From NCBI RefSeq assembly GCF_027270735.1, contig NZ_JAPWIJ010000002.1:372001-436000 (forward strand): a stretch of DNA of 64,000 nt, in the 5' to 3' direction. This document shows, one piece after another, positions 50,871 through 59,581 of the stretch (positions within the stretch are counted from its first letter, which is position 1; each line of letters begins with the position of its first letter). The notes beneath the pieces were generated by a model. It did no database searches. It saw only the letters and a list, made by a program, of their open reading frames with translations, and was not told the DNA's origin. This DNA comes from Rhodococcus ruber. GTDB lineage: Bacteria; Actinomycetota; Actinomycetes; Mycobacteriales; Mycobacteriaceae. The position numbers and the translations under genes were made by a program.

Positions 50871-51811
50871 CGCGACGGCCGTCCGTCGATACCGAGAGCG
50901 CGCCATACTCGCTTCGAGACTCGGTTCATCAGTCCCAGCTCGCCGGCGAGCATCCGGACGTCACCGAAGGTGTCACGCAAGACTTTTCGTGACGAGTCGC
51001 TGTTCCACCACACTGCGTCCACTACCTCGGCGGGGATGTCGAGTTCGCGTCGCATCTGCTTGCTCGGTTTCATGATGACGTCGCACAGCAGTCGCATGAT
51101 GATCGGCGTGAGGATCGAGATCGACGCCTTCTCGAAGGGGCCGAGACGAGGAGCCTTGTACTGCAGAAACTGATGTGCGAAGCCGATGTGGCGGGCTTCC
51201 TCGGCGATGTGAATCTGCATCACGCGCTGGACCAGTGGGTGCCCGACGCTACCGGCACGCAGAACGCCCTTCTGCATGTGGTCGATCGGCTCTTCTCCCG
51301 CGAGGACGCCGACGAAGAATCCGAACGGAGCCGATCGGCTGGCGAACAGCGCGAGCACAGGCACGATCTTGCGGAACCATGCGGGTCCGCCCGGCACGTC
51401 GATGCCGATGCGGTTCACCAGTTCCTGGAACATCTGAGTGTGGTGGCACTCTTCGGTGGCCTCGTGCGTCGAGTACCGGAATTCGGGTGAGTCGTTGGGC
51501 AACGTCAGGGCGTAGTGCATGAGGCCGCTGATCAGGATCTGCTCGAACTGCAATCCCACCTTGACCATGCTGGCCTGGCGATACATGCCGATGTGGATCT
51601 GCCGGTCCAGGGGAAGTGACTTGTACCAGTCGGTGTGTCCCAGCGGGTCCGCGTCGGGCAGCACCCAGCGCGGGTCGTTGGGCACGATCGCGTACTCGGG
51701 CTCGTCCCACGGGATGTCGAGGAAGGCGTCGAAGTGCTGGTGCACCGATGCCGTCGACAGCGCATGCAAGGTGTCGCGGTAGTGCGTTCGTGAGTCGTCG
51801 ACTGCAGTCAT
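50843..51811 (-). CDS. AurF-type diiron oxygenase
   Basis: 322 residues. Carboxylate and His ligands of an AurF-like diiron centre are visible: Glu90 in QFEQILI, the pair of motifs EATEECHHTQMF (about residue 117) and GEEPIDHMQ (about 173), and HIAEEARHIGFAHQF (about 201). AurF members oxidise arylamines to nitro compounds or act as aldehyde or fatty-acid oxygenases. Start MTAVDDSRTH at 51811. Function here is unassigned. Confidence 0.85.
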   Translation of the reverse strand: MTAVDDSRTHYRDTLHALSTASVHQHFDAFLDIPWDEPEYAIVPNDPRWVLPDADPLGHTDWYKSLPLDRQIHIGMYRQASMVKVGLQFEQILISGLMHYALTLPNDSPEFRYSTHEATEECHHTQMFQELVNRIGIDVPGGPAWFRKIVPVLALFASRSAPFGFFVGVLAGEEPIDHMQKGVLRAGSVGHPLVQRVMQIHIAEEARHIGFAHQFLQYKAPRLGPFEKASISILTPIIMRLLCDVIMKPSKQMRRELDIPAEVVDAVWWNSDSSRKVLRDTFGDVRMLAGELGLMNRVSKRVWRALGIDGRPSRYRSEPSFG

Positions 51812-52005
51812 GGTGGTCCTTCCGCCTGCGTCCGAACAATGAGTACGAAGAATATGTACGCAACACAGCGTCACACATAAATCGAGTTAGTGCAACGGAC
51901 CGTCGCAGATACTCGCAGAATTCTCACCGCGAGAGAGGCTTCGCCGCACGTGCATAGAACCTCGTAGCGGGTTACGAGTTTCCGTGCACGTGCGACGACG
52001 TCGCT

Positions 52006-52323
52006 CTACAGCACCATCGCAAGGAAGCCCACGCCGACGACGATGCCGAGAATTCCGGTGCCGATAGCCAACGCCGTATCGGTGCGTTCGGCGCGCTCGC
52101 CAGTGAGATCGGGGGTGCGATCGGCCCACAGCGCAGTAGCAACGGCAATGACGCCGGCGGCGATGCCCAGCCCGGCGGCCCAGAACGAGACGATCGACAT
52201 CGCGCCGAACATGACGGCAATTTCAGTCACCTGAGCGCGTGAACGGATGCGCCGAGTCCACCACTTCGGCGGCGTATTTTCGTCCAACTCACGTGCATCG
52301 AGGTTGGAAGAGGTGACGGTCAC
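52006..52323 (-). CDS. Small membrane protein, DUF4190-like
   Basis: 105 residues from GTG 52323, placed exactly after AAAGGAG plus seven bases. A polar, basic N-terminal region (PPKWWTRRIRSRAQ) is followed by two spans (AVMFGAMSIVSFWAAGLGIAAGVIAVAT and TALAIGTGILGIVVGVGFLAMVL). Confidence 0.7.
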   Translation of the reverse strand: MTVTSSNLDARELDENTPPKWWTRRIRSRAQVTEIAVMFGAMSIVSFWAAGLGIAAGVIAVATALWADRTPDLTGERAERTDTALAIGTGILGIVVGVGFLAMVL

Positions 52324-52422
52324 TGTCGAACTCCTTTCAGACAAGAATGTGCCTCTATTTTGGCACTCAGCGGTCTAGGGTGCTAATCCCCTGGACGAGC
52401 CAACACGGAAAAGCACTATTCG

Positions 52423-52439
52423 GACCAGTTGTACTGGTC
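52423..52439. promoter_or_regulatory. Operator of the toxin-antitoxin pair
   Basis: GACCAGT-TGT-ACTGGTC is a perfect 7-bp-arm palindrome 12 bp before the antitoxin ATG. Phd/YefM antitoxins autorepress at such sites. Confidence 0.7.
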
Positions 52440-52451
52440 TAGGCTCGCCAG

Positions 52452-52685
52452 ATGAGGACGATCACCAGTACAGAGGCCAAGACGCGGCTCAATGCGATCT
52501 TGGCCGAGGTGGAGCGAACCGGCATCTCGGTCACGATCACCAACCACGGTCGGCCAGTTGCCGTCTTGACGCCCGCCCAACCGACACCGCGTGTTTTCGG
52601 TCAGCTGCGCGGCCTGGTTGTCCCGGAGTCGTTCGATGAACCCCTGCCCCCGTCCGAACTGACCGCGTGGGGATCATCGGAGTGA
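52452..52685 (+). CDS. Phd/YefM-family antitoxin
   Basis: 77 residues: MRTITSTEAKTRLNAILAEVERTGISVTITNHGRPVAVLTPAQ, the classical Phd DNA-binding fold, then a flexible C-terminus (PESFDEPLPPSELTAWGSSE) that would wrap the toxin. The ATG lies close to the palindrome and possibly to the transcript start. Overlaps the PIN toxin gene by 4 bases. Confidence 0.92.
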   Translation: MRTITSTEAKTRLNAILAEVERTGISVTITNHGRPVAVLTPAQPTPRVFGQLRGLVVPESFDEPLPPSELTAWGSSE

Positions 52686-53080
52686 CCTCGTTCCTGCTCG
52701 ATACCAATGCATTGCTGTGGCTCGTCACCGATCCGGACAGGATGTCCGACGCCGTGCGGACCACCCTCGCCGATCAGGGGAACGAGTTGGTGGTCTCGGC
52801 AGCCTCGGCGTGGGAGATCGCCATCAAGACTCGAATCGGCCGACTCGACGGCGAAACGCTCTTGTCGACATGGGCGGAGACTTTGGCAGCAATGAACGCG
52901 ACCGATCTTGCGATCGACTCCGCGGATGCATCGGCGGCCGGGCGGCTCGACTGGAATCACAACGATCCGTTCGACCGAATGATCGTGGCTCAAGCCCTTC
53001 GTCGTCGCCTCACCATCGTCACGAGCGACCGTACCGTCATCGACGGAGCGTTGACACCGACGCTCGACACCCGCGCTTGA
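52682..53080 (+). CDS. VapC-type PIN-domain toxin
   Basis: 132 residues from GTG 52682 (GTGA overlap with the antitoxin stop; GTG 52667 is a longer alternative). PIN acidic residues: FLLDTNALLWL, AASAWEIAIKTR, NHNDPFDRMIVAQAL and IVTSDRTV. Cleaves RNA, usually tRNA or rRNA, when released from its partner. Pairing a Phd-type antitoxin with a PIN toxin is common in actinobacteria. Confidence 0.92.
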   Translation: MTSFLLDTNALLWLVTDPDRMSDAVRTTLADQGNELVVSAASAWEIAIKTRIGRLDGETLLSTWAETLAAMNATDLAIDSADASAAGRLDWNHNDPFDRMIVAQALRRRLTIVTSDRTVIDGALTPTLDTRA

Positions 53081-53095
53081 CGCCTTCGCCCACAC

Positions 53096-53530
53096 TCAAC
53101 CCCACAACAATCTCTGTCCCACAGCAGCTTTCATCGGTCCCAACTCGAATGCTCTCACGTCGGAGATCATGTACGGGACGCGTATCTGCATCGCGTACTC
53201 GCGGTGTTCGAGCAGAACCTCGAGATGTGTGTCCGACGCCCCCTCGGCGGTTGCGTCGGACACGATGGCGTACGACCGCACGTCCACGGCGGCGGCTCGC
53301 AACAGATCGACGAGAGGGTTACGCACCACGACGCTCGTCTCCGTCGCACCTTCCGAACGAGGGGACGCGAGTACGCGCTGCCCGAGGGAGATGTGATTGA
53401 CGACAGCCACCGGGTCGAGTCCCCAGTTTTCGCCGATTCGTTCTGCGGCGATCTCGACACACACGTCGAGTAGATCGTCGAAATCTTCTTGGCACTCGGC
53501 GCTCGTCACTTCTCGCCACTTCGTCATCAT
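53096..53530 (-). CDS. Hypothetical protein
   Basis: 144 residues (start ATG 53530, second ATG 53527) with GGGGG upstream. Alternating helix and strand: QEDFDDLLDVCVEIAAERIGENWGLDPVA, VVRNPLVDLLRAAAVDVRSYAIVSD. Tandem-free, no signal or span. No family recognised. Convergent with the toxin gene. Confidence 0.55.
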   Translation of the reverse strand: MMTKWREVTSAECQEDFDDLLDVCVEIAAERIGENWGLDPVAVVNHISLGQRVLASPRSEGATETSVVVRNPLVDLLRAAAVDVRSYAIVSDATAEGASDTHLEVLLEHREYAMQIRVPYMISDVRAFELGPMKAAVGQRLLWG

Positions 53531-53694
53531 CGAAAACCCCCATCGTCGGTCTGCTGCCCCCACTACTTCGACGGCGGCCGACGGCACACGGTTCCCAAAA
53601 GTCGTACATTCGTGCCAGTTTTACTGCCCGCTGGCGACAGTTCCCGCAAGACGGAAGTGCCGGTGGGCTCGAACGGGCCTCGACTAGACTCGCG

Positions 53695-54576
53695 ATGCAG
53701 GAAGGGGAGAAAGCAGGTCGTTGCGTCGTGGAGGATCACTGGTACCGGCGCATATTCGCCTCCAGCCCCGTGGCCCAGGCTCTCTCCGACGCCGACGGAT
53801 TGTTCGTCGACGTCAATACCGCCTACTGCGAACTCGTCGGCTTGTCCTCCTCGGAACTGCTGGGTCGATCCGCGACGGTGCACACTCACCCGGACGACCT
53901 CGCACTCCACAGCAGCGTCGAGGATCTGATGGCCGCCGGGACGGCCGCGGACAAATCAGTGAAGCTCGAAGTGAGGTTCGTCCGGCCGAACGACGAGATT
54001 CGCTGGGTCCTCCTGACTCTGGTTCCTTTCACCGGCCCGTCCGATGCCGAATGGACGCTCGCTGCCGCTCTCGATATCACCGAACGAAAGGAAGTCGAGG
54101 ACGGCATCCTGCGTGCGTCCCGAACAGATCAGCTGACCGGGGCACTCAACCGTCGCGGGTGGTCGGACTACGCGGTGTCCGTCGTCGACGGCGATTCGGT
54201 CGACACAGCCGTCGCGGTTCTCGATCTGGACCACTTCAAACAGTTCAACGACAACTTCGGCCACGCAGCCGGCGATGCATTGCTCCGAGACTTCGCGTCG
54301 ACTGCCCGTCACTGCATCGGCGACGATGGGCTGCTAGCACGATGGGGCGGAGAGGAATTCGTGATCACTCTCCGCAACTGCGATCGTCGTGGCGCTCTTC
54401 AATCACTCGAGGCTCTTGCCGCCGCCACCGCGACTTCAGGGGTGACGTTCTCCGCCGGGTACACGGTCCAGCGACCCAACGAAGGTCTTCGCAACACACT
54501 CGACAGAGCCGACGCACTGATGTTTCAGGCGAAACGCGCCGGCCGCAACCGAATGGTCACCGACGCACCTCGCTGA
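53695..54576 (+). CDS. PAS-GGDEF diguanylate cyclase
   Basis: About 293 residues (ATG 53695; GTG 53728 and TTG 53719 have as good a ribosome site). PAS domain: SSPVAQALSDADGLFVDVNTAYCELVGLSSSELLG with VHTHPDDLALH, PAC around LAAALDITERKEVEDG, then a GGDEF domain with the active GGEEF form (ARWGGEEFVITLR) and VAVLDLDHFKQFNDNFGHAAGD. Produces c-di-GMP. Second such enzyme in the window. Confidence 0.9.
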   Translation: MQEGEKAGRCVVEDHWYRRIFASSPVAQALSDADGLFVDVNTAYCELVGLSSSELLGRSATVHTHPDDLALHSSVEDLMAAGTAADKSVKLEVRFVRPNDEIRWVLLTLVPFTGPSDAEWTLAAALDITERKEVEDGILRASRTDQLTGALNRRGWSDYAVSVVDGDSVDTAVAVLDLDHFKQFNDNFGHAAGDALLRDFASTARHCIGDDGLLARWGGEEFVITLRNCDRRGALQSLEALAAATATSGVTFSAGYTVQRPNEGLRNTLDRADALMFQAKRAGRNRMVTDAPR

Positions 54577-54678
54577 CACCCAGAGTGCAGCAGAACTTGC
54601 CGATTCAGCAATATTACTTGCCAGATGCATGTCCGGGCTGCCACTCTGACGTCACACACGACCACGAAAGGCCATGGA

Positions 54679-55296
54679 ATGACGCACGCCTTCGACGAGA
54701 ACTACTGGGAGCACCATTGGGATGACAGAACATCCCACACCGTCGCAGCGAATCCGTACCTCGTGGAGGAAACAGCCGGATCGAGGCCCGGCACCGCGCT
54801 GGACGCAGGTTGTGGCGCCGGAGCCGAAGCGATCTGGCTTGCCGGACAGGGCTGGCGAGTCACCGGTGCGGACATCTCCGGTGCGGCCCTGACCACTGCG
54901 GCTGAGCAAGCGACGAGGGCAGGAGTCGATGTCACCTGGATCGAAGCCGATCTGACGAACTGGAACCCGACCGAGCGGTGGGATCTGGTGATGACCCACT
55001 ACGCGCATCCGTCGATTCCGCAATTGGACTTCTATCGACACATTTCGCAGTGGGTGGCACCGGGCGGTTCGTTGCTCATCGTCGGGCACCTCCACGACGG
55101 CGGGCATCACCACTCACACGGGAGCGACGAGCAGCCGCCGCACGAGGCCACCGTCACCGCGAAAGACATCACCGCCCTGTTCGACGCCTCCTGGCGCGTC
55201 GACACCGCAGCTGAACGTTCCAGGACGGTAGCCGGCACCGGTGTGCACTCGAAGACGTTGCGCGACGCGGTGGTTCGGGTCACGCGTCGGATCTGA
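54679..55296 (+). CDS. Class I SAM-dependent methyltransferase
   Basis: 205 residues from ATG 54679. Opens FDENYWEHHWDDR, then motif I TALDAGCGAGAEAIWLA, WRVTGADISGAALTTA and MTHYAHPSIP, as in thiopurine/tellurite resistance-type or Methyltransf_25 proteins. A His-rich loop GHLHDGGHHHSHG sits after motif III and could bind a metal. Function unknown. Confidence 0.85.
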   Translation: MTHAFDENYWEHHWDDRTSHTVAANPYLVEETAGSRPGTALDAGCGAGAEAIWLAGQGWRVTGADISGAALTTAAEQATRAGVDVTWIEADLTNWNPTERWDLVMTHYAHPSIPQLDFYRHISQWVAPGGSLLIVGHLHDGGHHHSHGSDEQPPHEATVTAKDITALFDASWRVDTAAERSRTVAGTGVHSKTLRDAVVRVTRRI

Positions 55297-55313
55297 TCCG
55301 GCGTCGCAGCGTC

Positions 55314-55823
55314 TCACTGGATCGCATCGAGTCGGTAGTGGCGCGAGTGCGCACCGTCGTAGAACTCCTCCGTGTACTCGGTGAAACCGACGCGTTCGGC
55401 TACTCGGCCCGAGCGTTCGTTCGCCACATTCACGCTCGCCACCAACGGAACCCACGGGAGCGTGCGGGCGCGCCAGTCCACAATTGCTTGTGCCGCCTCC
55501 GCTGCGTAGCCGCGGCCCCACACCTCGGGGCTGAAGCGGTACGCGAGGTTCAGCACACGTTCGTCGTGAAAATCACGAACCCGAACCCCTGCCAGCCCAA
55601 TCACGTCCGGGCTGGCACGGGTGCTCACCGCGCAGTACCCGTACCCGTGTTCTGTCCAGTGTGCGAGCCACGAGTCGACCAGGAGGTCGACCTGCGCGAC
55701 GTCGGGCGGGTCCGACTGGAACCGGGTCGTGCGGGGATCGGTGTGCAATTCCACCATCGCCAGTCGATCCTCGTCACGCAGGGGACGCAGGATCAGCCGG
55801 GTAGTTTCGATGTCGGTGAACAC
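55314..55823 (-). CDS. GNAT N-acetyltransferase, RimJ/RimL-like
   Basis: 169 residues from GTG 55823: FTDIETTRLILRPLRDEDRLAM is the classical start, with LAYRFSPEVWGRGYAAEAAQAI as acetyl-CoA loop and VASVNVANERSGRVAERVGF near the end. Acetylates a protein N-terminus or small molecule. Confidence 0.87.
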   Translation of the reverse strand: MFTDIETTRLILRPLRDEDRLAMVELHTDPRTTRFQSDPPDVAQVDLLVDSWLAHWTEHGYGYCAVSTRASPDVIGLAGVRVRDFHDERVLNLAYRFSPEVWGRGYAAEAAQAIVDWRARTLPWVPLVASVNVANERSGRVAERVGFTEYTEEFYDGAHSRHYRLDAIQ

Positions 55824-55932
55824 AACCGCAAAGTTAGCGTTCCTCCGCGAGATTGCCCACGTGGGACGCCAGCTCACCGAGTGCCCGAGTCGACGCCGCG
55901 AGCTGGGCGGGCTCCGTCAGGCGTGACCGACC

Positions 55933-56229
55933 TCAACGATCGATGGTGACGTTCGGCCACGGCGGCCGCCTCAGGACCGCCGCACATCCCAACGTCGCAG
56001 CGATGAGGCCGGTGAGCGCACCGATCAGGTGGATGCGGCCCATATCCACAGCTGGAGTCCACGTCGCCGTGCCGTCGGTGATGGTGAACAACCCTACGGC
56101 GGTCTCTGCTCCCCGAGTCGATCGACGCGATACCGGCAGAACGGTCGTGCGGTCGTCCACCCTGACGGTCTCGCCGTACTGCATGGCCGACGGGCTGAAC
56201 ACGTCGGGCAAGCGTGAGGTCATGTGCAC
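55933..56229 (-). CDS. Small hypothetical membrane protein
   Basis: 98 residues: a polar, beta-rich first part (YGETVRVDDRTTVLPVSRRS) and a single span RIHLIGALTGLIAATLGCAAVL near the C-terminus. No family recognised. Confidence 0.5.
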   Translation of the reverse strand: MHMTSRLPDVFSPSAMQYGETVRVDDRTTVLPVSRRSTRGAETAVGLFTITDGTATWTPAVDMGRIHLIGALTGLIAATLGCAAVLRRPPWPNVTIDR

Positions 56230-56328
56230 TCCCGGAGTCGACGGACGGACATCGCGGTCAGACTACTCGTGCACAGACGCATCCGGACGTTTCCGAATGT
56301 CGCCGCCCCTTCCGCTTCTCGGCAGTAC

Positions 56329-57357
56329 TCAGCCGACGTTGTTGACGGCGGCTGCGAGACCGTCGACGAGAGTCGGAAGGAAGTAGGGGATCGACAACGC
56401 CGTCGGGCCTACTGCAGCTCCGGCTTCCTGGCCGACGAATCCGGCGACTGCACCTGCGGCGACCGCCGGAATCTGGCGCGAGACAGGCGAATCGACGAAT
56501 TGTTGCAGGGCGTCGTCGGTGTCGACCTGAGTGAACACCACGTCAGCGTCGATTTTCGAGATGTTCTCCGCCGAGACGGTGGTCGAGTACGTGGCGTCGT
56601 CGGTCGCGAGGTCGGTCACCGATGCAGGCGAGACGAAGCCGAGGTTCTCGAGCAGCTCCACCCGAGGATCGGAAGGCAACAGTAGGTAGTACACGTCGGC
56701 GGCCTCGGACACGTATGCGATCGATCGGCCGTCGAATTCGGGATGCCGTGCACCGGCCTCGCTCACCTGCCGGTCAAGATCGGACACCAGATCGCGGGCT
56801 CGATCCGGAACGCCGAGAACAACGCCCGTGGTGGTGATGACATCGCGCCACGGCGTCGACCACAGCTCTTCGGGCGGGGCGACGACGGGAATCCCGGCGT
56901 CGGTCACCGCGTCGTATTCGGCTTGGGTCAGACCGGAGTGCGGGGCCAGCAGCACATCGGGATCGGCGGCGAGCACCTTCTCGACCGTCAAGGCGTTGGT
57001 GACGTTGTCGAGCAGAATCGGTGCCGGCTCGCCGCTCGCGTCGATCGCGTCGGATATCCACGGGTAGATCAGATCGTCTCCGCCGCCGTATTCGGCAGAG
57101 GGCATGGCCACGGGTACGACGCCGAGGGCGAGTACCGCGTCGGTGGTGCCGAAGCCCCAGGTCGCGACCCGTTGAGGCACATCGTCGAGGGTGGTCTCGC
57201 CGTACATGTGTTGCACGGTCAGCGGGAACGAGCCGGTGGAAGATTCCGCGGTCGGAGCCTCGGCGGTATCGGAGGAACTGCAGCCTGCGAGTGCGATGGA
57301 TGCGGCCACCGCTGCGGTGAGCACGGCAGCGAATCGAGTAGTTGCGCGGTGAGTCAT
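56329..57357 (-). CDS. Iron-siderophore ABC transporter substrate-binding lipoprotein
   Basis: 342 residues. Lipobox LAGC at Cys26 marks a lipoprotein anchored outside the membrane. The FepB/FecB (PBP type III) fold is indicated by VPQRVATWGFGTTDAVLALGVVPVAM, KVLAADPDVLLAPHSGL and a long central helix (DRARDLVSDLDRQVSEAG). Delivers Fe-siderophore to a FecCD permease, which is not in the window. An imperfect IdeR-like iron box lies 30 bp upstream. Divergent from the Tat-exported dioxygenase. Confidence 0.9.
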   Translation of the reverse strand: MTHRATTRFAAVLTAAVAASIALAGCSSSDTAEAPTAESSTGSFPLTVQHMYGETTLDDVPQRVATWGFGTTDAVLALGVVPVAMPSAEYGGGDDLIYPWISDAIDASGEPAPILLDNVTNALTVEKVLAADPDVLLAPHSGLTQAEYDAVTDAGIPVVAPPEELWSTPWRDVITTTGVVLGVPDRARDLVSDLDRQVSEAGARHPEFDGRSIAYVSEAADVYYLLLPSDPRVELLENLGFVSPASVTDLATDDATYSTTVSAENISKIDADVVFTQVDTDDALQQFVDSPVSRQIPAVAAGAVAGFVGQEAGAAVGPTALSIPYFLPTLVDGLAAAVNNVG

Positions 57358-57386
57358 GAATGTCCTGTATGTCGGCGATCGGACTT

Positions 57387-57405
57387 ATAGGTTAGCCTTA
57401 GCTTC
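57387..57405. promoter_or_regulatory. IdeR/DtxR-like iron box
   Basis: TATAGGTTAGCCTTAGCTTC region: aligned with the mycobacterial IdeR consensus (TTAGGTTAGGCTAACCTAA), 13 of 19 positions match, including AGGTTAG. It lies 30 bp from the binding lipoprotein start and 131 bp from the dioxygenase start, so it most likely governs the lipoprotein. Confidence 0.55.
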
Positions 57406-57535
57406 CCTGGCGATCGCCACCACCCCGTTCGGCTCACAGGAACCTTCCAGCGAGGGTTCAGCGTCCTCACCGGAACGTCCCAGAGTATTGGCATTACCGA
57501 AAAGAACCGATGCCATCTCTCGAGGAGATCCGACG

Positions 57536-58567
57536 ATGACCCCAATTCCAGAGCCCACCAACACTTCTGCCGGACCGACCTACGAGGGACGACTGCTCGA
57601 TCGCCCCAACGAGGAAGTGGTCGATCAGGGTGCCGGGTTCGATATCACCACCCTGATCACTCGCCGTCGCATGCTCAGCATCGTCGGTGCCGGGGCAGGA
57701 GCGTTTGCACTCGCCGCCTGCTCCAGCACCTCCAGCGCCGGAAGCAGCACCACCACAGCAGCTTCCACGACGTCGAGCGGCGGAAGTGTTACCAGCACAA
57801 CCGCTTCCACGACGACGGCTACGGCGAGCGCAACGAGCGAAATCCCCCAGGAAACCAACGGCCCCTACCCGGCCGACGGCTCCAACGGCGTCAATGTTCT
57901 CGAAGAATCGGGGATCGTGCGCAACGACATCACCTCGAGCCTCGACGGGGGCACCACAGTCGAGGGAACGCCACTCTCGTTCACCTTCACACTCACCGAC
58001 ATGGCGAACGACAATCGACCGTTCGAGGGTGCGGCCGTGTACGTGTGGCAATGCGATGCCGAAGGCCAGTATTCGATGTACTCCGAGGGCGTCGAGGACG
58101 AGACGTACCTGCGCGGTATTCAAGCTGCCGGTGCCGACGGTGCGGTCACGTTCGAGACCATCGTTCCCGGCTGCTATTCCGGTCGCTGGACCCATATGCA
58201 CTTCGAGGTCTATCCCGATGCTGCGTCGGCAACCAACGCGGACAACGCCATTGCCACCTCGCAGGTCGCGTTCCCTCAGGACATGCTCGACGCGATCTAC
58301 CAGCTCGACACCTACCCGAGCTCCGCGAAGAACCTGGCCCAGCTCGGCAGCCTCGACAACGACAACGTGTTCGGCGACGGCTACGACCTCGAGATGGGGA
58401 CGTTCTCGGGCGACCCCACCTCCGGTTACGTCGGATCGTTGGCCGTGGCCATCGACACCGCCACCGAACCCGCCGCAGGTGGCGGAGCAGCACCTGGCGG
58501 AGGTGGTGGTCAGCCTCCGATGGGCGGCGGCACTCCCCCCGCAGGCGGACCGGCACCCACCAACTGA
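57536..58567 (+). CDS. Tat-exported lipoprotein with intradiol dioxygenase domain
   Basis: 343 residues. After about 42 cytosolic residues comes a twin-arginine signal (TRRRMLSIVG) with a hydrophobic stretch ending in the lipobox LAAC, Cys62; a Ser/Thr-rich linker follows. The intradiol ring-cleavage domain has all four Fe(III) ligands: Tyr179 (EGQYSMYS), Tyr214 (PGCYSGR), His220 and His222 (WTHMHFEV). A Gly/Pro-rich tail ends the protein. Cytosolic iron loading explains why folded export by Tat is required. The tatA-tatC-tatB genes follow 25 bp downstream. Substrate presumably a catechol outside the cell. Start ATG 57536 follows GGAGATCC. Confidence 0.88.
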   Translation: MTPIPEPTNTSAGPTYEGRLLDRPNEEVVDQGAGFDITTLITRRRMLSIVGAGAGAFALAACSSTSSAGSSTTTAASTTSSGGSVTSTTASTTTATASATSEIPQETNGPYPADGSNGVNVLEESGIVRNDITSSLDGGTTVEGTPLSFTFTLTDMANDNRPFEGAAVYVWQCDAEGQYSMYSEGVEDETYLRGIQAAGADGAVTFETIVPGCYSGRWTHMHFEVYPDAASATNADNAIATSQVAFPQDMLDAIYQLDTYPSSAKNLAQLGSLDNDNVFGDGYDLEMGTFSGDPTSGYVGSLAVAIDTATEPAAGGGAAPGGGGGQPPMGGGTPPAGGPAPTN

Positions 58568-58592
58568 CCAACCCACCACCGAAGGAAACACC

Positions 58593-58787
58593 ATGTTGCA
58601 CAACCTCACCGGATGGCACGCCCTGATCGTTCTCGCCATCCTGCTGCTCGTGTTCGGCTCCACCAAACTCCCGTCACTCGCCAAGGGCGTCGGCCAGTCG
58701 ATGCGCATCCTCAAAGACGAAGTGCGCGAGGAGAAGACAGTATCGACGCCGGACGACGCTGCGGTTCCTTACCGACACGCGTCATGA
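58593..58787 (+). CDS. tatA: TatA-family translocase subunit
   Basis: 64 residues: span LTGWHALIVLAILLLVFGST then KLPSLAKGVGQSMRILKDEV, the hinge and amphipathic helix of TatA. Forms the size-adapting part of the twin-arginine translocase. Only 64 residues, shorter than typical TatA, with a charged tail. RBS GAAGGAA. ATGA overlap with tatC. Confidence 0.9.
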   Translation: MLHNLTGWHALIVLAILLLVFGSTKLPSLAKGVGQSMRILKDEVREEKTVSTPDDAAVPYRHAS

Positions 58788-59581
58788 CCGCGGCCACCGC
58801 CGCGCGAGCTCTGCGGGGCACCATGCCCCTTGCGGGGCACATGCGCGAGGCACGACGCCGCGCGATCCGCGCGGCGGTGTCCCTGCTCGTCGGTATAGCC
58901 ATCGGGTTCGCCCTCTCCGATCGAATTCTCGACATCCTGCGCGCACCCGTCGAGAAGCTCGCACTCACCCGGGCAGCCAGCCTGAACTTCGACACTGTCA
59001 CGGGCGCTTTCGATCTCGAACTGAGGATCGCATTGTTCACCGGCGTGATCGTGTCGTCTCCGGTCTGGTTGCGGGAGCTGTTCGCTTACCTCACACCCGG
59101 CTTGACGCGTCGCGAGAAGAAGTACGTGTACGCATTCTCCGCCGCCGCAGCTCCACTGTTCTTGGCCGGGTGCATGTTCGGGTTCACCATCTTCCCGCGC
59201 ATGGTCAGCGTCCTTGCCGGCTTCTCCTCCGACGAGGACAGCACCATCCTCAACGCCTCGTACTACGTGGACTTCGTCATGAAGATCGTGTTGGCGACCG
59301 GAATCGCCTTCGTCCTTCCGGCATTGTTGGTGATGCTCAACTGCCTCGGCATCCTCTCCGCACACAGACTGCGCAGCAGCTGGCGGCTCAGCGTCGTCGC
59401 CATTGCGCTGTTCAGCGCGCTGGTCACACCCGCCGCCGACGTCCTGTCCATGTTCCTCGTCGCGCTACCGATGGCCACCCTGTTCGGTGCGGCTGTTGCG
59501 ATCACCGAGGTACACGACAGGCGAGCTGGCAGGCGCGCCCTGACACCCCCGAAACCGGAGCTCACATCATGTTCGGCTTGA
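58784..59581 (+). CDS. tatC: TatC twin-arginine translocase receptor subunit
   Basis: 265 residues, six spans. MPLAGHMREARRRAIRAAVSLLVG corresponds to the TatC N-terminus LxxHLxELRRRL, with H then E retained (HMREARRR). The PGLTRREKKYVY loop matches the conserved PGLxxxE signature, and FYVD-like segment SYYVDFVMK and LVTPAADVLSM are also typical. Receives the RR signal of substrates. Divergent from housekeeping TatC, so an accessory copy. Confidence 0.9.
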   Translation: MTAATAARALRGTMPLAGHMREARRRAIRAAVSLLVGIAIGFALSDRILDILRAPVEKLALTRAASLNFDTVTGAFDLELRIALFTGVIVSSPVWLRELFAYLTPGLTRREKKYVYAFSAAAAPLFLAGCMFGFTIFPRMVSVLAGFSSDEDSTILNASYYVDFVMKIVLATGIAFVLPALLVMLNCLGILSAHRLRSSWRLSVVAIALFSALVTPAADVLSMFLVALPMATLFGAAVAITEVHDRRAGRRALTPPKPELTSCSA

